Source: Agromyces allii (GTDB lineage: Bacteria; Actinomycetota; Actinomycetes; Actinomycetales; Microbacteriaceae). Taken from it: 64,000 nt of DNA. The position numbers and the translations under genes are program-made. Numbering within the stretch: the stretch's first letter is position 1; each line of letters begins with the position of its first letter. The stretch covers positions 1-64,000 of the forward strand of contig NZ_WBIN01000016.1 in assembly GCF_009749385.1 (NCBI RefSeq), read 5' to 3'. Positions 42,950 to 50,268 of this stretch are shown in pieces. Under the pieces are notes generated by a model. That model was not told where the DNA came from. It did no database searches and saw only the letters and a list, made by a program, of their open reading frames with translations.

Positions 42950-43785
42950 CAGGTGCGCCCCATGATCTGGCGGTCGTCGTACCAGGGCGCGAGCCTCTTG
43001 CGCAGTACCGCGATGAGCGCGAGCGTCAGGTTCGCGATGATGACCATGACGATGACCATCGCGATCGCCTCGTCCATCTGGAACTGGTACGCCGCGAACT
43101 CGAGCATGTGGCCGAGCCCGCCCGTGCCGCCGAGGAACTCGCCGAGCACCTCGCCCGTGAAGCCGAGCGCGGCACCGCGCTGGATGCCCGCGAGGCTGTA
43201 CGGCAGGGTCGCCGGCAGGATCACCTTCCAGCCGAGGGCGACGCCGTTCACGCCGTACACGCGCCCCGCGCTGACCAGCGATGCGTGCACGGTGACCGCG
43301 CCCTCCATGGTGTTCAGGATGATCGGGAACACCGCGAGCAGGAACACGAGCGCGATCTTCGACTCGTTGCCGAGCCCGAGCACGAGGATGAACAGCGGCG
43401 CGAGCGCGACCTTCGGCGTCGAGTAGAGCAGCCAGAGGAACGGCGCGACGGTGAACCGCAGCACCGGCGACCAGCCGACCGCCAGGCCGACCGTGACGCC
43501 GACGACCACCGCGAGCACGAGGCCGATGAGCAGGTTCTGCATGCTGAAGGCGAACGCCTGCCAGAACTCGGGGTCGACGAGCAGTTGCAGGAACGCGGCG
43601 AACACCGCCGTGGGCGGCGGCAGGAACGCCTCGGGCACGAGGTGCAGCCACGAGACCGCGGCCTCCCAGATGAGCAGGATCGCGGCGATCACGCCCAGCA
43701 GGAGCCACGTCCACCGGCTGAGGCCGGCGCGGGGACGGCGCGGGGCCGGCGCGTTCAGCGCCTCGATCGAGACGGTGGCGGTCAT
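42949..43785 (-). CDS. ABC importer permease (NMT1-class system)
   Basis: Integral membrane permease of 278 aa with about six helices. The cytoplasmic EAA-like loop is SAGRVYGVNGVALGWKVILPATLPYSLAGIQRG. Belongs to the SsuC/TauC/ThiX group. It overlaps the second permease by four bases and RidA by one. No binding protein lies in this operon; the divergent lipoprotein at 38943 is the probable partner. Confidence 0.9.
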   Translation of the reverse strand: MTATVSIEALNAPAPRRPRAGLSRWTWLLLGVIAAILLIWEAAVSWLHLVPEAFLPPPTAVFAAFLQLLVDPEFWQAFAFSMQNLLIGLVLAVVVGVTVGLAVGWSPVLRFTVAPFLWLLYSTPKVALAPLFILVLGLGNESKIALVFLLAVFPIILNTMEGAVTVHASLVSAGRVYGVNGVALGWKVILPATLPYSLAGIQRGAALGFTGEVLGEFLGGTGGLGHMLEFAAYQFQMDEAIAMVIVMVIIANLTLALIAVLRKRLAPWYDDRQIMGRT

Positions 43786-44618
43786 CGGCTGCCCTTCCTC
43801 GTCCAGGGGGCGACCCGGCGCTCGATGAGCGTCACGACGCCCGTCATGCCGACGCTCCAGCACACGACGACGCCGATCGCGGCGAACGCCTGGTCGGTCT
43901 GATAGGTGTTGGCGGCCCGGATGATGAGCGCGCCCATGCCGCTCGACGAGCCCGAGAGCTCGGCCACGACCATGCCGATCGTCGCGAGCACCACGGCCTG
44001 CCTGAGCCCGGCGAAGAGGAACGGCACGGTCGAGGGCAGGAACACGCGTCGGTAGAGGTCGAGCTGCGAGCCGCCGTAGACGCGTGCGGCGCGAAGCAGC
44101 GACGGGCTCGTCGTGCGCATGCCGGCCGCGATGTTCAACATGATCGGGAACAGCGCGCTGACCACGACGAGGAAGATCACGGGGCCGATGCCGAAGCCGA
44201 ACCACGCCTTCGCGAGCGGCTGGTAGGCGATGGCCGGGGTCGCGTAGATGGTCCAGGCGATCGGCCCGACGACCTTGTCGACGGGCAGCGAGGCGCCCAT
44301 GAGCAGCCCGACCGGGATGCCGACGATCACCGCGATCGTGAAGCCCGTGAGCCAGGCCTGCAGCGAGACGGCGGCGTTCGCGGCGAGCGTGCCGTTGGCG
44401 ACGATCTCGGCGAAGCCCTGCGCGATCGCGAGCGGCGGCGGGAAGAAGACAGGGTTGATGAGCCCCCAGTACCCGACCACGAGCTGCCAGACGAGCAGTA
44501 CGAGGAACACCTCGACCGCGATGACGGCGGCCTTGCCGCCCGTCGAGAGCCCGGCGAGCCACGCGGCGGCCCCGCCACGACCGACGCGCGGGCCGCCGGT
44601 CGCGAAGAGCACGCTCAT
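43782..44618 (-). CDS. ABC importer permease (second of pair)
   Basis: Membrane permease, also 278 aa. The EAA-like loop is LLRAARVYGGSQLDLYRRVFLPSTVPFLFAGLRQA. Same group as its partner and about equal length, so a heterodimeric pore is likely. Coupled by ATGA overlaps to the ATPase upstream and the partner permease downstream. Confidence 0.9.
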   Translation of the reverse strand: MSVLFATGGPRVGRGGAAAWLAGLSTGGKAAVIAVEVFLVLLVWQLVVGYWGLINPVFFPPPLAIAQGFAEIVANGTLAANAAVSLQAWLTGFTIAVIVGIPVGLLMGASLPVDKVVGPIAWTIYATPAIAYQPLAKAWFGFGIGPVIFLVVVSALFPIMLNIAAGMRTTSPSLLRAARVYGGSQLDLYRRVFLPSTVPFLFAGLRQAVVLATIGMVVAELSGSSSGMGALIIRAANTYQTDQAFAAIGVVVCWSVGMTGVVTLIERRVAPWTRKGSR

Positions 44619-45466
44619 GATCCGCCCGCCACCGCGGCCTGGGTCGCCTCGGCCTGCAGGGCGTCCCACAGGTGGTCGCGCAGCTCGAGGAACCTCGGGT
44701 CGGACTGCACGCTGCGCTCCGAGCGCGGGCGCGCGAGGCCGGTCTCGATGACCTCCTTGATCGCGCCGGGATGGCTCTTGAACACGACGATGCGGTCGCC
44801 GAGCAGAATGGCCTCCTCGATCGAGTGCGTGATGAAGAGCACGGTCTTGCCGGTCGCGGCGATGAGCTTCTCGATCTCGTCGCGCATGACCTCGCGGGTG
44901 AGCGCGTCGACGGCGCCGAGCGGCTCGTCCATGAGCAGGATCCGCGGTTCGGCGACGATCGCCCGCGCCAGGCCCACCCGCTGCTGCATGCCGCCCGAGA
45001 GCTCCTTCGGGTACGACGACTCGAACCCCCGGAGGCCGACGAGCTCGATCGCCTCCTGCACGCGGTCGCGCCATCCGTCGCCCTTGAGGTGCTTCTGCAT
45101 CTCGAGCCCGAACTTCACGTTGTCGAAGACCGTGCGCCACGGCAGCAGCGCGTAGTCCTGGAAGACCACCGCGCGGTCGGGGCCAGGGCCCGTCACGGGG
45201 CGGCCGTCGACGAGCACCTCGCCCGACGTGGGCTTCACGAGGCCCGCGATGACGTTCATCACGGTGGTCTTGCCGCAGCCCGACGGGCCGAGCACGGTGA
45301 CGAACTCGCCCTCGTGCACCTCGAGGTCGACGCCCTCGACGGCGGTGAGGGTCGCCCCCGTGCGGGCCACGTGGTAGCTGACGGTCAGGTTCCGCACCGA
45401 GATCAGCGGGGCGGATGCCGCGGGCTCGGCCGGCCCGGAATCGGCGGCGGTCGTCGTCATCGTCAT
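44615..45466 (-). CDS. ABC importer ATPase
   Basis: Nucleotide-binding subunit of 283 aa. Walker A is GPSGCGKTT, Q-loop VFQDYALLPWRTVFDN, signature LSGGMQQR, Walker B ILLMDEPLGAVD, H-loop ITHSIEEA. The ATG at 45466 is chosen because GGAGAG stands seven bases upstream; the longer frame begins inside that site. A REP-like palindrome separates it from the upstream LLM gene, so either read-through or a second promoter would be needed for one transcript. Confidence 0.92.
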   Translation of the reverse strand: MTMTTTAADSGPAEPAASAPLISVRNLTVSYHVARTGATLTAVEGVDLEVHEGEFVTVLGPSGCGKTTVMNVIAGLVKPTSGEVLVDGRPVTGPGPDRAVVFQDYALLPWRTVFDNVKFGLEMQKHLKGDGWRDRVQEAIELVGLRGFESSYPKELSGGMQQRVGLARAIVAEPRILLMDEPLGAVDALTREVMRDEIEKLIAATGKTVLFITHSIEEAILLGDRIVVFKSHPGAIKEVIETGLARPRSERSVQSDPRFLELRDHLWDALQAEATQAAVAGGS

Positions 45467-45507
45467 GTCCTGTCTCTCCACATCGGTCTCGGTCGATCAT
45501 TCGGGCC

Positions 45508-45621
45508 GGTTGAGGAGCACCCGACGAACGAGGATGCGTATCGAAACCTGGCGGCCAGGGCTCGAGAGCCGAGCACCGGGTTTCGATACGCGTCGCCGCT
45601 TCGCTTCGGCGCTGCTCAACC
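45508..45621. repeat. REP-like palindromic element 1
   Basis: Imperfect inverted repeat. The left arm begins GGTTGAGGAGCAC (45508) and ends GTATCGAAACC (45548); the right arm begins GGTTTCGATACGC (45579) and ends GCTGCTCAACC (45621). It can form a long cruciform or RNA hairpin and sits in the gap between the LLM gene and the ABC ATPase gene. Related elements occur at 50308 and 58144. Confidence 0.8.
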
Positions 45622-45633
45622 AGCGGGGTGAGA

Positions 45634-46626
45634 CTAGGCCGCGGCCGCGTTCTCGCGCAGCTTCGGCAGCACCTCGGTGCCGAGCAGCTCGATCTGCTCG
45701 AAGAACCGGTCGAACTTGAACCGGAAGTCGAACACGAGGTGCTCGGTGCCGACGGCCTCGAACTTGCGGATCTCCTCGACGGCCTCGTCGGGGCTGCCGA
45801 CGATGAGCTGGCCCTCGAGGTCCTCGACGGTCTGGAAGCTGCCCGACTCGGGCTTGACCGTGAACCGCGCCTTGTTGGCCCAGGCGAGGAGCCCGGGGAT
45901 GTTGACGTGCTTCAGCGCCTCTTCGCGGGTCTCCTCGATCGAGGTCGGCGGAATGACGGCGATGGTCGGCATCGGCCGGCCCGAGACATCCGTCATGTCG
46001 CGCATGGTCGCGATGCGCTTCTCCATGGTGCGCAGCGAGATGCGGCCGGGCATCCAGCCGTCGGCGTACTCGGCCGCGAGGCGGGCGGAGGCGGGCGTCG
46101 CGCCGCAGTACCAGAACGGCACCGGGCCGCCGACGGGCTTCGGTTCGATCGTCACGTTCTCGAACGAGAAGATGCCGTCGTCGTAGGTGACGTCGTTCTC
46201 GGTGAACACGCGCTTCAGGATCTCGGCGTTCGAGCGCACCGCCTCGACCCGGTTCATGTCGCCCCAGCCGACGGCCTCGAACTCGTGGTCGAAGGTGCCC
46301 GCGCCGAAGCCCAGGATGAGGCGCGGACCGACGAGCTGGGTGATCGTGCCGGCCATGAGCGCGGTCACGAGCGGGTGGCGGAACGGGATCAGCGACCCGG
46401 TGCCGAGCTCGAGCTTCTCGGTGACGGCGCCGATCGCGGTGAGCGTCGTGAGCGCGTCGTAGAACGTGCGGTTGGGCTTCTCCATCTCGCCGTGGGGCTC
46501 GAAGACCAGGTGGTCGCGGACCCAGACCGAGTCGAAGCCCATCTTCTCGGCGAGCTGGGAGCCCTCGAGGAGCTTCTCCTTGCTCGCCTCTTCGCCGAAG
46601 TGCGGCAGCAGCAGACCGAATTTCAT
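45634..46626 (-). CDS. LLM-class flavin/F420 oxidoreductase
   Basis: Luciferase-like TIM-barrel enzyme of 330 aa. The family start MKFGLLLPHFGEEASKEKLLEGSQLAEKMGFDSVWVRDH and LILGFGAGTFDHEFEAVG are clear. Later segments match the F420-dependent subset better than the longer RutA-type FMN monooxygenases, but this is not decisive. It follows the dihydroorotase-like gene by two bases and precedes the ABC transporter, so it probably acts on the imported compound or its first hydrolysis product. Cofactor and reaction are inferred. Confidence 0.82.
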   Translation of the reverse strand: MKFGLLLPHFGEEASKEKLLEGSQLAEKMGFDSVWVRDHLVFEPHGEMEKPNRTFYDALTTLTAIGAVTEKLELGTGSLIPFRHPLVTALMAGTITQLVGPRLILGFGAGTFDHEFEAVGWGDMNRVEAVRSNAEILKRVFTENDVTYDDGIFSFENVTIEPKPVGGPVPFWYCGATPASARLAAEYADGWMPGRISLRTMEKRIATMRDMTDVSGRPMPTIAVIPPTSIEETREEALKHVNIPGLLAWANKARFTVKPESGSFQTVEDLEGQLIVGSPDEAVEEIRKFEAVGTEHLVFDFRFKFDRFFEQIELLGTEVLPKLRENAAAA

Positions 46627-46628
46627 GG

Positions 46629-48041
46629 TCACTTCCCTTCTGTTGCGGCCAGTTCGGCCGATCGTGCGGCCGGAGCGGCCGCGAGCTTCCCGAATCCGGG
46701 CTCGCCGACGACGACGCCGTCGACATACACGTCGTGGCCGCGCACGAGCGTGCGCTCGATGCGCGCGCTGATCGTGCGGCCGTTGTAGGGGGTCCAGCCG
46801 ATCTTCGACAGCACGTCGTCGTCGGTAATGGTCCACTGGTGCGCCATGTCGGCGATCACGATGTCGGCGTCGGCGCCCACCTCGAGCGTGCCCTTGACGC
46901 CCGCGAGGCCGAACTTGTCGGCCGGCACCTCGGCGACCATCTCGACGACGCGGTCGAGGTCGAGCTCACCGCGGTTCACGGCGTCGAGCATGAGCTCGTA
47001 GTAGTACTGGATGCCGGGGGTGCCGGTGTGGGCGCTCCACATCTGGGTCCAGCCGATCTCCTTCTCCTCGCGCGTGTGCGGCGCGTGGTCGGAGCTCGCG
47101 ACGTCGATGGTGCCGTCGCGCATGCCCTCCCAGATCGCGAGGCGGTTCTCGTCGGGCACCCAGTACGACAGCGCGTACGGGCCGAGGGTCTGCACGTCCT
47201 CCCAGGTGGAGAGGAACGGCGCCCAGTGGTTGACCTCGCACGTCACGTCGACGCCGTTCGCCTTCGCCCGGCGCACGGCCTCGATCGAGCGACGCGTCTG
47301 GATGTGCGCGATGTGCACGGGGCATCCGGATGCCTCGGCCAGGCGAAGCACGACGTCGATGGCCGTGTCCCAGATGACGCCTTCGCGGGCCGCGTAGGCC
47401 GACGCGTAGCCCTCGGGGGTGTTGTCGCCGCTGGCGAGCACCGCGCCCTCGATGTAGTCCATGAGCTTCTGGTCGTGGGGGTGCACGATGAACCGCTTGC
47501 CGGTCGGGGCGATGCGGTCCATGATCTCGAGCAGGTGGCCGTGGTCGTGGATGCCGGTGCCCGACGGGTGCGGGTAGTCGCGGCCCGTGTCGACGACCAT
47601 GTAGATCTTGAAGGCGTTGATGCCCATCTCGGCCATGGGCACGATCTCGTCGAACTTCGTCGGCGCGGGGTTGTGGTTCCAGTCGACGATCGAGCTCGAC
47701 GTGTAGCGCTCGAACACGTCGGTGAGGGTCTCGACGTCGACGGTCGGCGGCTTCAGGTTCGGCATGCCGAACATGGTCGTGACGCCGCCGGCCGCGGCCT
47801 GCCGCGAGGTCGTGAGGATGTCGTCCTTGTGCTCGTAGCCGGGCTCGCGGGTGTGCACGTGCACGTCGACCATGCCGGGCAGCACGAGCCGGCCCGACGC
47901 GTCGATCGTTCGCTCGGCGTCGACGGCGACGTCACGGGCGACGATGCCCGCGACCTTGCCGTCGTGCACGAGCAGGTCGCCGGCGACCGGGCCGCTCGGG
48001 GTGACGACGGTGCCGCCGCTGATTCTGAGGTCGATGCTCAC
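46629..48041 (-). CDS. Dihydroorotase/allantoinase-like cyclic amidohydrolase
   Basis: Binuclear zinc amidohydrolase of 470 aa opening a cyclic amide or ureide. Metal ligands are all in place: His61 and His63 in VHVHTREPG, Lys145 in NAFKIYM, His187/His189 (IVHPHDQ), His246 (IAHIQTR) and Asp318 (ASSDHAPH). The xxREPG form resembles dihydroorotase more than allantoinase, but pyr genes are absent and the operon is catabolic. Start is GTG, overlapping the alpha/beta hydrolase stop by four bases. A heterocyclic imide or lactam is the likely substrate; which one is unknown. Confidence 0.85.
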   Translation of the reverse strand: MSIDLRISGGTVVTPSGPVAGDLLVHDGKVAGIVARDVAVDAERTIDASGRLVLPGMVDVHVHTREPGYEHKDDILTTSRQAAAGGVTTMFGMPNLKPPTVDVETLTDVFERYTSSSIVDWNHNPAPTKFDEIVPMAEMGINAFKIYMVVDTGRDYPHPSGTGIHDHGHLLEIMDRIAPTGKRFIVHPHDQKLMDYIEGAVLASGDNTPEGYASAYAAREGVIWDTAIDVVLRLAEASGCPVHIAHIQTRRSIEAVRRAKANGVDVTCEVNHWAPFLSTWEDVQTLGPYALSYWVPDENRLAIWEGMRDGTIDVASSDHAPHTREEKEIGWTQMWSAHTGTPGIQYYYELMLDAVNRGELDLDRVVEMVAEVPADKFGLAGVKGTLEVGADADIVIADMAHQWTITDDDVLSKIGWTPYNGRTISARIERTLVRGHDVYVDGVVVGEPGFGKLAAAPAARSAELAATEGK

Positions 48042-48988
48042 TGGGGTGCCTCCGTGTGTTCGAGGGTCTCGCCGGGTGCGGCGGGGTCGGTGGTGCGCAC
48101 GACGACGTGGGCGGGCCGCACGTGGCGGTCGAGCCAGTCGACGATGCGCGGGGTGGTCTGCTCCCAGTAGCGGTCGTACGCCGCGTAGTGGGTGGTGTGC
48201 CGCTGCATGATGAGCTGCTTGGGCCCCTTGGCCGCGGCGTAGAGCGCCTCGGCGTGGTCGGTCGGCGTGGTCGCGTCACCCTCGACGCCGATCACGAGCA
48301 GCGGGGTGGTCAACCGCTCGGCGGCCGCGATGGGCTTGTACGCGAGGATCTCCTCGGCGCACGAGAGCGGGATCGCGCTCGGGATGCGGTCGTCGACGTC
48401 GGCCTTGATGGTGGTCGCGCGACGCTCGGGCGTCGGCACCATGATCTCCTCGCGCGGGTGCACGAGTCGGCCCTCGCCGGTGGTGACCCGCAGGCGGCGG
48501 TCCTCGTCGAGGCTCGCCAGGAACGCGAGCCACTCGTGCTCCTGGCGCATGCGGTGCAGCCAGTCGGTGCCGTCGGCGACGGGCACCTGGCTGACGGCGG
48601 CCTTGACGCGCGGATCGACGTCGGCGAGGAGCACGGCGTTGCCGCCGCCCGTGCCGCCCGTGCCGAAGACGCCGATCGCGTCGGCCACGACGTCGTCGCG
48701 CGTGGTCAGGTAGGTGACCGCGTTCACGAGGTCCTGGAGCTGGCGCGCCGGCGAGAGGATGCCTCGATCGCCCTCGGAGTCGCCGAATCCGCGGTAGTCG
48801 AAGATGAGCACCGCGAACCCGGCCGCGACGAGGGCCTCGTGGTAGCGCACGTAGAGCTTGGCGTCCTTCAGGCCGAGCCAGCCCGGGCCCTGCACGATCG
48901 CGCGGTAGGGGCCGGGAGTCTCGGGGGTTCGCCAGATCGCGGCGAGGCGGTCGCCGGAGCTGTAGAACTCGACGTTCGTGGTGATCAT
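48038..48988 (-). CDS. Alpha/beta-hydrolase-fold protein with altered nucleophile elbow
   Basis: Predicted hydrolase of 316 aa related to the X-Pro dipeptidase/dienelactone-type group: YRAIVQGPGWLGLKDAKLYVRYHEALVAAGFAVLIFDYRGFGDSEG (about 28-73) is the fold core. The nucleophile elbow reads FGTGGTGGGN (108-117): the expected Gly-x-Ser-x-Gly has Thr113 in the serine position, so ordinary esterase chemistry is doubtful. Near the C-terminus VIGVEGDATTPTDHAEALY carries a candidate acid, and HTTHYAAYDRY a candidate histidine. First gene of the seven-gene operon, 55 bp behind a TGGATCCA palindrome. Confidence 0.8.
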   Translation of the reverse strand: MITTNVEFYSSGDRLAAIWRTPETPGPYRAIVQGPGWLGLKDAKLYVRYHEALVAAGFAVLIFDYRGFGDSEGDRGILSPARQLQDLVNAVTYLTTRDDVVADAIGVFGTGGTGGGNAVLLADVDPRVKAAVSQVPVADGTDWLHRMRQEHEWLAFLASLDEDRRLRVTTGEGRLVHPREEIMVPTPERRATTIKADVDDRIPSAIPLSCAEEILAYKPIAAAERLTTPLLVIGVEGDATTPTDHAEALYAAAKGPKQLIMQRHTTHYAAYDRYWEQTTPRIVDWLDRHVRPAHVVVRTTDPAAPGETLEHTEAPQ

Positions 48989-49042
48989 GTGGTGCGGGTC
49001 CTCTCGGATCGGCGAAGCGGCGGTGCCCAGTCATCATTGCGT

Positions 49043-49060
49043 ATTCTGGATCCAGAATCC
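49043..49060. promoter_or_regulatory. TTCTGGATCCAGAA palindrome, putative GntR operator
   Basis: ATTCTGGATCCAGAAT (49043-49058) is a perfect 16-bp palindrome followed by CC, giving GGATTCTGGATCCA on the minus strand (49060-49047). The same 14 bases recur at 58082-58095, upstream of the F420 operon. It lies 55 bp upstream of the alpha/beta hydrolase start and 138 bp upstream of the plus-strand binding-protein gene. Confidence 0.7.
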
Positions 49061-49197
49061 AGTATTGATTCCGAATCGATCGTCGCCCTAGGATGAACAC
49101 GACCGCCGATCCGTCTTGATCGGTTGTGATGGCCCGGGATTGGGCCGTGAGTCCTCGACAGCTGTCGAAGTCCGCACCGAACCGTCCCGGAGGAACC

Positions 49198-50268
49198 ATG
49201 CCCATTTCCCGCCGTCACCCACTCGCCGTTGCTCGCCCTGCGCGCCCCGCACGCCCTGCGCGCCCCGCACGCCCTGCGCGCCTCGCCGCCGTGCTCGCGA
49301 TCCCCGCCGCCGTGCTGCTCCTCGCCGGCTGCGCGACTCCCACCGCCGCCTCGACGGGCGGCGCCGACCCCTCGGCGGAGGCCGCGGCATCCGCGTACCC
49401 GATCACCGTCGACAACTGCGGCACCGAGGTCGCCCTCGACGCCGCGCCCGAGCGCGTGCTCACCATCAAGTCCTCGACGCTCGAGCTGATGCTCGCGCTG
49501 GGCCTGGCCGACCGCGTGATCGGCTCGGCCTTCAGCGACGGCCCCGTCCCCGACGAGGTCGCCGACGCGGCATCCGGCATCGAGGTCGTCTCCGACAAGG
49601 TGCCCTCGCAGGAGGCGACGCTCGCACTCGAACCCGACCTCGTCTACGCCGGCTGGGAGTCGAACCTCTCGGCCGAGGGCGCCGGCGAGCGCGACGACCT
49701 CGCGAAGCTCGGCGTGGCGACCTACGTCGCCCCGGCCGCGTGCAAGGCCGAGGGCTACATGCCCGACCCGCTGACCTTCGACGAGGTCTTCCGCGAGTTC
49801 GGCGAGGCCGGCGACCTCTTCGGGGTTCCGGATGCCGCAGCCGACCTCGTCGCCGAGCAGCAGGCCGCGCTCGACGCGATCGAGCCGAACGCCGACGGGC
49901 TCACCGCCCTCTGGTACAGCTCCGGCGACGAGACGCCCTACGTGGGAGCCGGCATCGGCGCACCCCAGATGATCATGGGCGCCGCAGGCCTCGACAACAT
50001 CGCCAAGGACGTGCACGACACCTGGACCTCGATGAGCTGGGAGGCGATCGTCGACGCGAACCCCGACGTCATCGTGCTCGTCGACGCCGCGTGGAACACG
50101 GCCGACCAGAAGATCGCCCAGCTCGAGGCCAACCCCGCGACCGCGGCCCTGCCCGCCGTGCAGCAGAAGCGCTACGTCGTGCTCGACTTCCCGTCGACCG
50201 AGGCCGGCGTGCGCAACGTGGGCGCCGTGGCCTCGACCGTCGAGCAGCTCGGAGCCCTGGGGTACTGA
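49198..50268 (+). CDS. FecB-like substrate-binding lipoprotein, putative F420-0 (or FO) importer
   Basis: Solute-binding lipoprotein of 356 aa. The signal peptide has a long ARPARPARPARP head coded by an 18-bp tandem repeat, a hydrophobic core, and lipobox LLAGC (Cys45). The mature domain is of the siderophore/B12-binding fold (NCGTEVALDAAPERVLTIKSSTLELMLALGLADRVIGS). The sequence, including LEPDLVYAGWESNL and YVAPAACKAEGY, fits the group proposed (TIGR03868) to bind F420-0 in actinobacteria. F420 genes within 10 kb support that reading. RBS GGAGG precedes the ATG. Iron-siderophore or corrinoid uptake is the alternative. Confidence 0.72.
   Translation: MPISRRHPLAVARPARPARPARPARPARLAAVLAIPAAVLLLAGCATPTAASTGGADPSAEAAASAYPITVDNCGTEVALDAAPERVLTIKSSTLELMLALGLADRVIGSAFSDGPVPDEVADAASGIEVVSDKVPSQEATLALEPDLVYAGWESNLSAEGAGERDDLAKLGVATYVAPAACKAEGYMPDPLTFDEVFREFGEAGDLFGVPDAAADLVAEQQAALDAIEPNADGLTALWYSSGDETPYVGAGIGAPQMIMGAAGLDNIAKDVHDTWTSMSWEAIVDANPDVIVLVDAAWNTADQKIAQLEANPATAALPAVQQKRYVVLDFPSTEAGVRNVGAVASTVEQLGALGY
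49234..49287 (+). repeat. Three 18-bp tandem repeats in the signal-peptide region
   Basis: CGCCCTGCGCGCCCCGCA at 49234-49251 and 49252-49269, then a copy with two mismatches at 49270-49287. They code Ala-Arg-Pro triplets in the n-region of the lipoprotein signal peptide. The period is a multiple of three, so copy number could change without a frameshift. Confidence 0.85.

Noticed and set aside
46629-48041. Assignment of the cyclic amidohydrolase as the biosynthetic dihydroorotase PyrC
   Set aside because: No pyrB, carA or carB neighbour, and it is embedded in a catabolic ABC/LLM/RidA operon; only the fold and metal site are supported.
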